Assembly (NCBI RefSeq): GCF_902809865.1
Contig: NZ_CADDWH010000001.1
Coordinates: 682,001-746,000, forward strand
Length of the DNA stretch: 64,000 nucleotides
Direction: 5' to 3'
Source of the DNA: Halobacillus sp. Marseille-Q1614
GTDB lineage: Bacteria > Bacillota > Bacilli > Bacillales > Halobacillaceae
Below the pieces are notes generated by a model. The model was not told the DNA's origin. It saw only the letters and a list, made by a program, of their open reading frames with translations, and searched no databases. This document shows, piece after piece, positions 62,373 to 64,000 of the stretch; position 1 is the first letter of the stretch; every line of letters starts with the position of its first letter. Made by a program: the position numbers and the translations under genes.

Positions 62373-62403
62373 TGAAGAACTGGTGAATACCCAGTTCTTT
62401 TTT
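62373..62403 (+). terminator. plus-strand terminator at the ytvI 3' end
   Basis: Perfect 9-bp stem AAGAACTGG (62373-62381) / CCAGTTCTT (62389-62397) with seven Ts on the plus strand. In the minus direction no T-run follows the stem. Confidence 0.75.
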
Positions 62404-63503
62404 TATTTCGTTATAAACGACCACACTTGGTTCAACAGCCCTGAGGAATAGATCACTTTGAAAAATGCAATGATAAGGGGCGAAACAATTAAAGCATAGC
62501 CTCCCCAAAGTTGAAAGCCTAAAAACAAACCAGCTAACAAAATAAGAGGGTGAACTCCAAAGTGAGACGCCAGAACTTTTGGTTCAATTACCTGCCGGGT
62601 AATAATGATTAAAATATACAAAGTTGATAATGGAATCGTCAGTGAGTATTGATCAGTAAAAAATAAATAAGCGATCCACGGAATAAAAATTACGCCTGTC
62701 CCGATATAAGGGATTAAATCGAGGATACCTGCAGTTAATGCTATCAGTAACGGGTGAGGAGCATCGATCACAGATAACCCTGTAAACACCATAACGATCG
62801 TAATTATCATAAGAATTATATGGGCTTTAATCATTTGCAGAATGGTGCGCTTAAAGCTTTTAGATAACTGATTGCTTCTTTCGCTTAGTTGGACGGGAAG
62901 CTTTTCGACTGTATGCTCCTTGATTTTCTCCCAGTCTTTACTGAGAAAAAAAGTAGCCATCAGGAAAATACCAAAAGCCATGAAAGAGCCGGGAAGGCTG
63001 GACAATCCTCCAGTAAACAGCTCCAGCAGATGCTGAAGCTGATTCATGCCTGCCTGCATAGCATTTTGCTTTGTCTCTTCAATAGATTTGTAAAAGGTCT
63101 CTCTCCATTCTAAACTTAGGGAGCCGAGCCAATAATTAATATAGTTGAAGACTGTATCCAGCCAATTAATAAACTCAATGTAAATTCGTTCGACAATTAA
63201 AATGTAGGAAGAGAAATCTTCATTTGTGAGATTCTGAATAAAATGTATGGCTTTTGTAAGAAGGAGGGTGGTAAGACCCAGCAATATTGAACTAATCGAA
63301 AAGAGCAGTAATAGAATGGCTAAGGGTTTAGGCAGCTTCATATATTTGTGAAGCCAGCGGATAGACGGCTGGAGAAGCCAGGACACTGCCAAAGCCGCAA
63401 CGAATGGAAACAGGTATTTCCATACACTGACCAGTAAGGCAATTGTCATAAAAAGCAGCCCAATGATTAAACTAAAACGCTGGAAATGTTTCATCGTTAT
63501 CAT
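62403..63503 (-). CDS. ytvI: YtvI, AI-2E family sporulation integral membrane protein
   Basis: A 366-residue polytopic protein of the AI-2E/UPF0118 permease family with about eight membrane segments and the family-typical IDLIPYIGTGVIFIPW-like region (here LDLIPYIGTGVIFIPW, about 264-279). YtvI is the sporulation-associated member, next to fxsA and citZ in B. subtilis. AAGGGAG is 13 bases from the ATG, so a closer alternative start is possible. Transport substrate unknown. Confidence 0.9.
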   Translation of the reverse strand: MITMKHFQRFSLIIGLLFMTIALLVSVWKYLFPFVAALAVSWLLQPSIRWLHKYMKLPKPLAILLLLFSISSILLGLTTLLLTKAIHFIQNLTNEDFSSYILIVERIYIEFINWLDTVFNYINYWLGSLSLEWRETFYKSIEETKQNAMQAGMNQLQHLLELFTGGLSSLPGSFMAFGIFLMATFFLSKDWEKIKEHTVEKLPVQLSERSNQLSKSFKRTILQMIKAHIILMIITIVMVFTGLSVIDAPHPLLIALTAGILDLIPYIGTGVIFIPWIAYLFFTDQYSLTIPLSTLYILIIITRQVIEPKVLASHFGVHPLILLAGLFLGFQLWGGYALIVSPLIIAFFKVIYSSGLLNQVWSFITK

Positions 63504-63576
63504 TTGAATTTTTACGCTCCCTTCTATGAAAAATAGGAAAAATTGCTATAAATTGTTGGAAATTAACCGGTTTCAA

Positions 63577-63605
63577 TTCACATTCAAGTCAGAATACTTT
63601 ATAAT
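63577..63605 (+). promoter_or_regulatory. sigma-A promoter for citZ
   Basis: TTCACA (63577-63582), 17-base spacer, TATAAT (63600-63605), about 100 bases before the citZ start. Confidence 0.75.
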
Positions 63606-63646
63606 TGTCGGTGGGGAAGAAATCCTAGTAAATAAATGAGCAATAA

Positions 63647-63660
63647 GTAAAGCGTTTTCT
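63647..63660 (+). promoter_or_regulatory. cre-like site in the citZ leader
   Basis: GTAAAGCGTTTTCT matches the cre consensus at 11 of 14 positions and keeps the central GCGTTTTC block. It lies about 40 bases downstream of the inferred start, where CcpA would act as a roadblock. CcpA repression of citZ is established in B. subtilis. Confidence 0.5.
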
Positions 63661-63706
63661 CATTATTCAGGAGGGAATGTAGCATTATTTCAAAAGGAGA
63701 GATCTT

Positions 63707-64000
63707 ATGGCGTCAACTAAAGGTTTAGAAGGTATCACAGCGACAGAATCTAAAATTAGTTCGATCATTGATGATAAGCTTACATACGTGGGCTATGATA
63801 TTGATGATTTAGCCAACCACTCTAGCTTTGAAGAAGTGGTTTACTTGCTTTGGAATCAAAAACTTCCAACGAAGCAGGAACTGGATGGTTTTAAAGAAGA
63901 ACTAAACACAAACATGGAACTTCCAAAAGAGGTCATTGATCATCTTAAATCTTATGATCTTTCAACTGTACACCCAATGGCGGCTTTAAGAACGGCCATT
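63707..64000 (+). CDS. citZ: citrate synthase CitZ, 3' end beyond window
   Basis: The first 98 codons are visible (starts MASTKGLEGITATESKISSI, continues VGYDIDDLANHSSFEEVVYLL and STVHPMAALRTAI). This matches the N-terminal helices of Bacillus CitZ, the main TCA-cycle citrate synthase. AAAGGAGAG precedes the ATG. A promoter and cre-like site lie upstream. icd and mdh would be expected to follow outside the window. Confidence 0.95.
   Translation, partial: MASTKGLEGITATESKISSIIDDKLTYVGYDIDDLANHSSFEEVVYLLWNQKLPTKQELDGFKEELNTNMELPKEVIDHLKSYDLSTVHPMAALRTAI

Noticed and set aside
61865-62386. Two short plus-strand open frames between fxsA and ytvI
   Set aside because: They lie inside GC-rich intergenic repeats and lack ribosome sites.

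Overview
The window reads as one stretch of chromosome from a low-to-moderate GC, endospore-forming Bacillota of the family Bacillaceae. Gene content and order closely follow the yt* region of Bacillus subtilis (ytoP, ytpPQR-sftA, murC, ytxGHJ, aroA-ccpA-motPS, acuABC, tyrS, rpsD, refZ-hisJ, ezrA-nifZ-thiI, ytxK-ackA, ald, ytkL-ytoI-ytpI-nrnA-ytrHI-dnaE-ytsJ-accDA-pfkA-pyk-fxsA-ytvI-citZ). Sporulation genes (ytrH, ytrI, ytvI, refZ) and bacillithiol/CcpA-type genes support this. Very acidic tails on several proteins and the intergenic repeat types suggest a salt-tolerant genus of the Halobacillus/Virgibacillus kind, but that is inference.

Layout. 0-9.7 kb: M42 peptidase, NTP phosphatase-like protein, YtoQ, a lone PTS IIC-like permease, thioredoxin-like YtpP, YtpQ, YtpR, DNA translocase SftA and a nicotinate phosphoribosyltransferase. 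9.9-16.4 kb: murC, the ytxGHJ set, aroA, ccpA, then a decayed sodium-stator locus (motP frameshifted, motS lacking its 5' part). 16.4-22.4 kb: a candidate small RNA unit, acuABC and a class A penicillin-binding protein. 22.4-29.7 kb: T-box-tyrS, rpsD with a long leader, a GAF methionine sulfoxide reductase, refZ, hisJ, ezrA. 29.7-42.2 kb: a nonsense-interrupted small gene, nifZ-thiI (tRNA thiolation), an amidohydrolase, NAD kinase, ytxK-ackA with a CcpA site, ecsC, moaB, uspA, an SDR protein lacking its catalytic tyrosine, and ald. 42.2-47.1 kb: a probable envelope-stress operon. 47.2-64 kb: ytoI, ytpI, nrnA, ytrHI, then a run of central metabolism (dnaE, malic enzyme, a FadR-like regulator, accDA, pfkA, pyk), fxsA, ytvI and the start of citZ.

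Most notable is the five-gene set DUF4178 - PspA - DUF4247 - DUF350 - membrane aminopropyltransferase behind a sequence matching the sigma-W promoter consensus (TGAAAC-N17-CGTA). Gene composition parallels the enterobacterial yjfIJKLMC set, so I read it as a Gram-positive relative linking membrane stress to polyamine-type chemistry. Other points of interest are a perfect TGGTCTGACCA palindrome just downstream of the malic enzyme promoter, next to a FadR-type regulator gene; a promoter-hairpin-terminator unit between motS and acuC; and several families of degenerate intergenic repeats.

Carbon flow ties many genes together: ccpA itself, a well-placed cre site at ackA, weaker cre-like sites before pfkA and citZ, and genes for pyruvate/acetyl-CoA use (pyk, pfkA, ytsJ, accDA, ackA, acuABC, citZ, ald). 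No CRISPR array, insertion sequence, prophage, rRNA or tRNA gene was seen.
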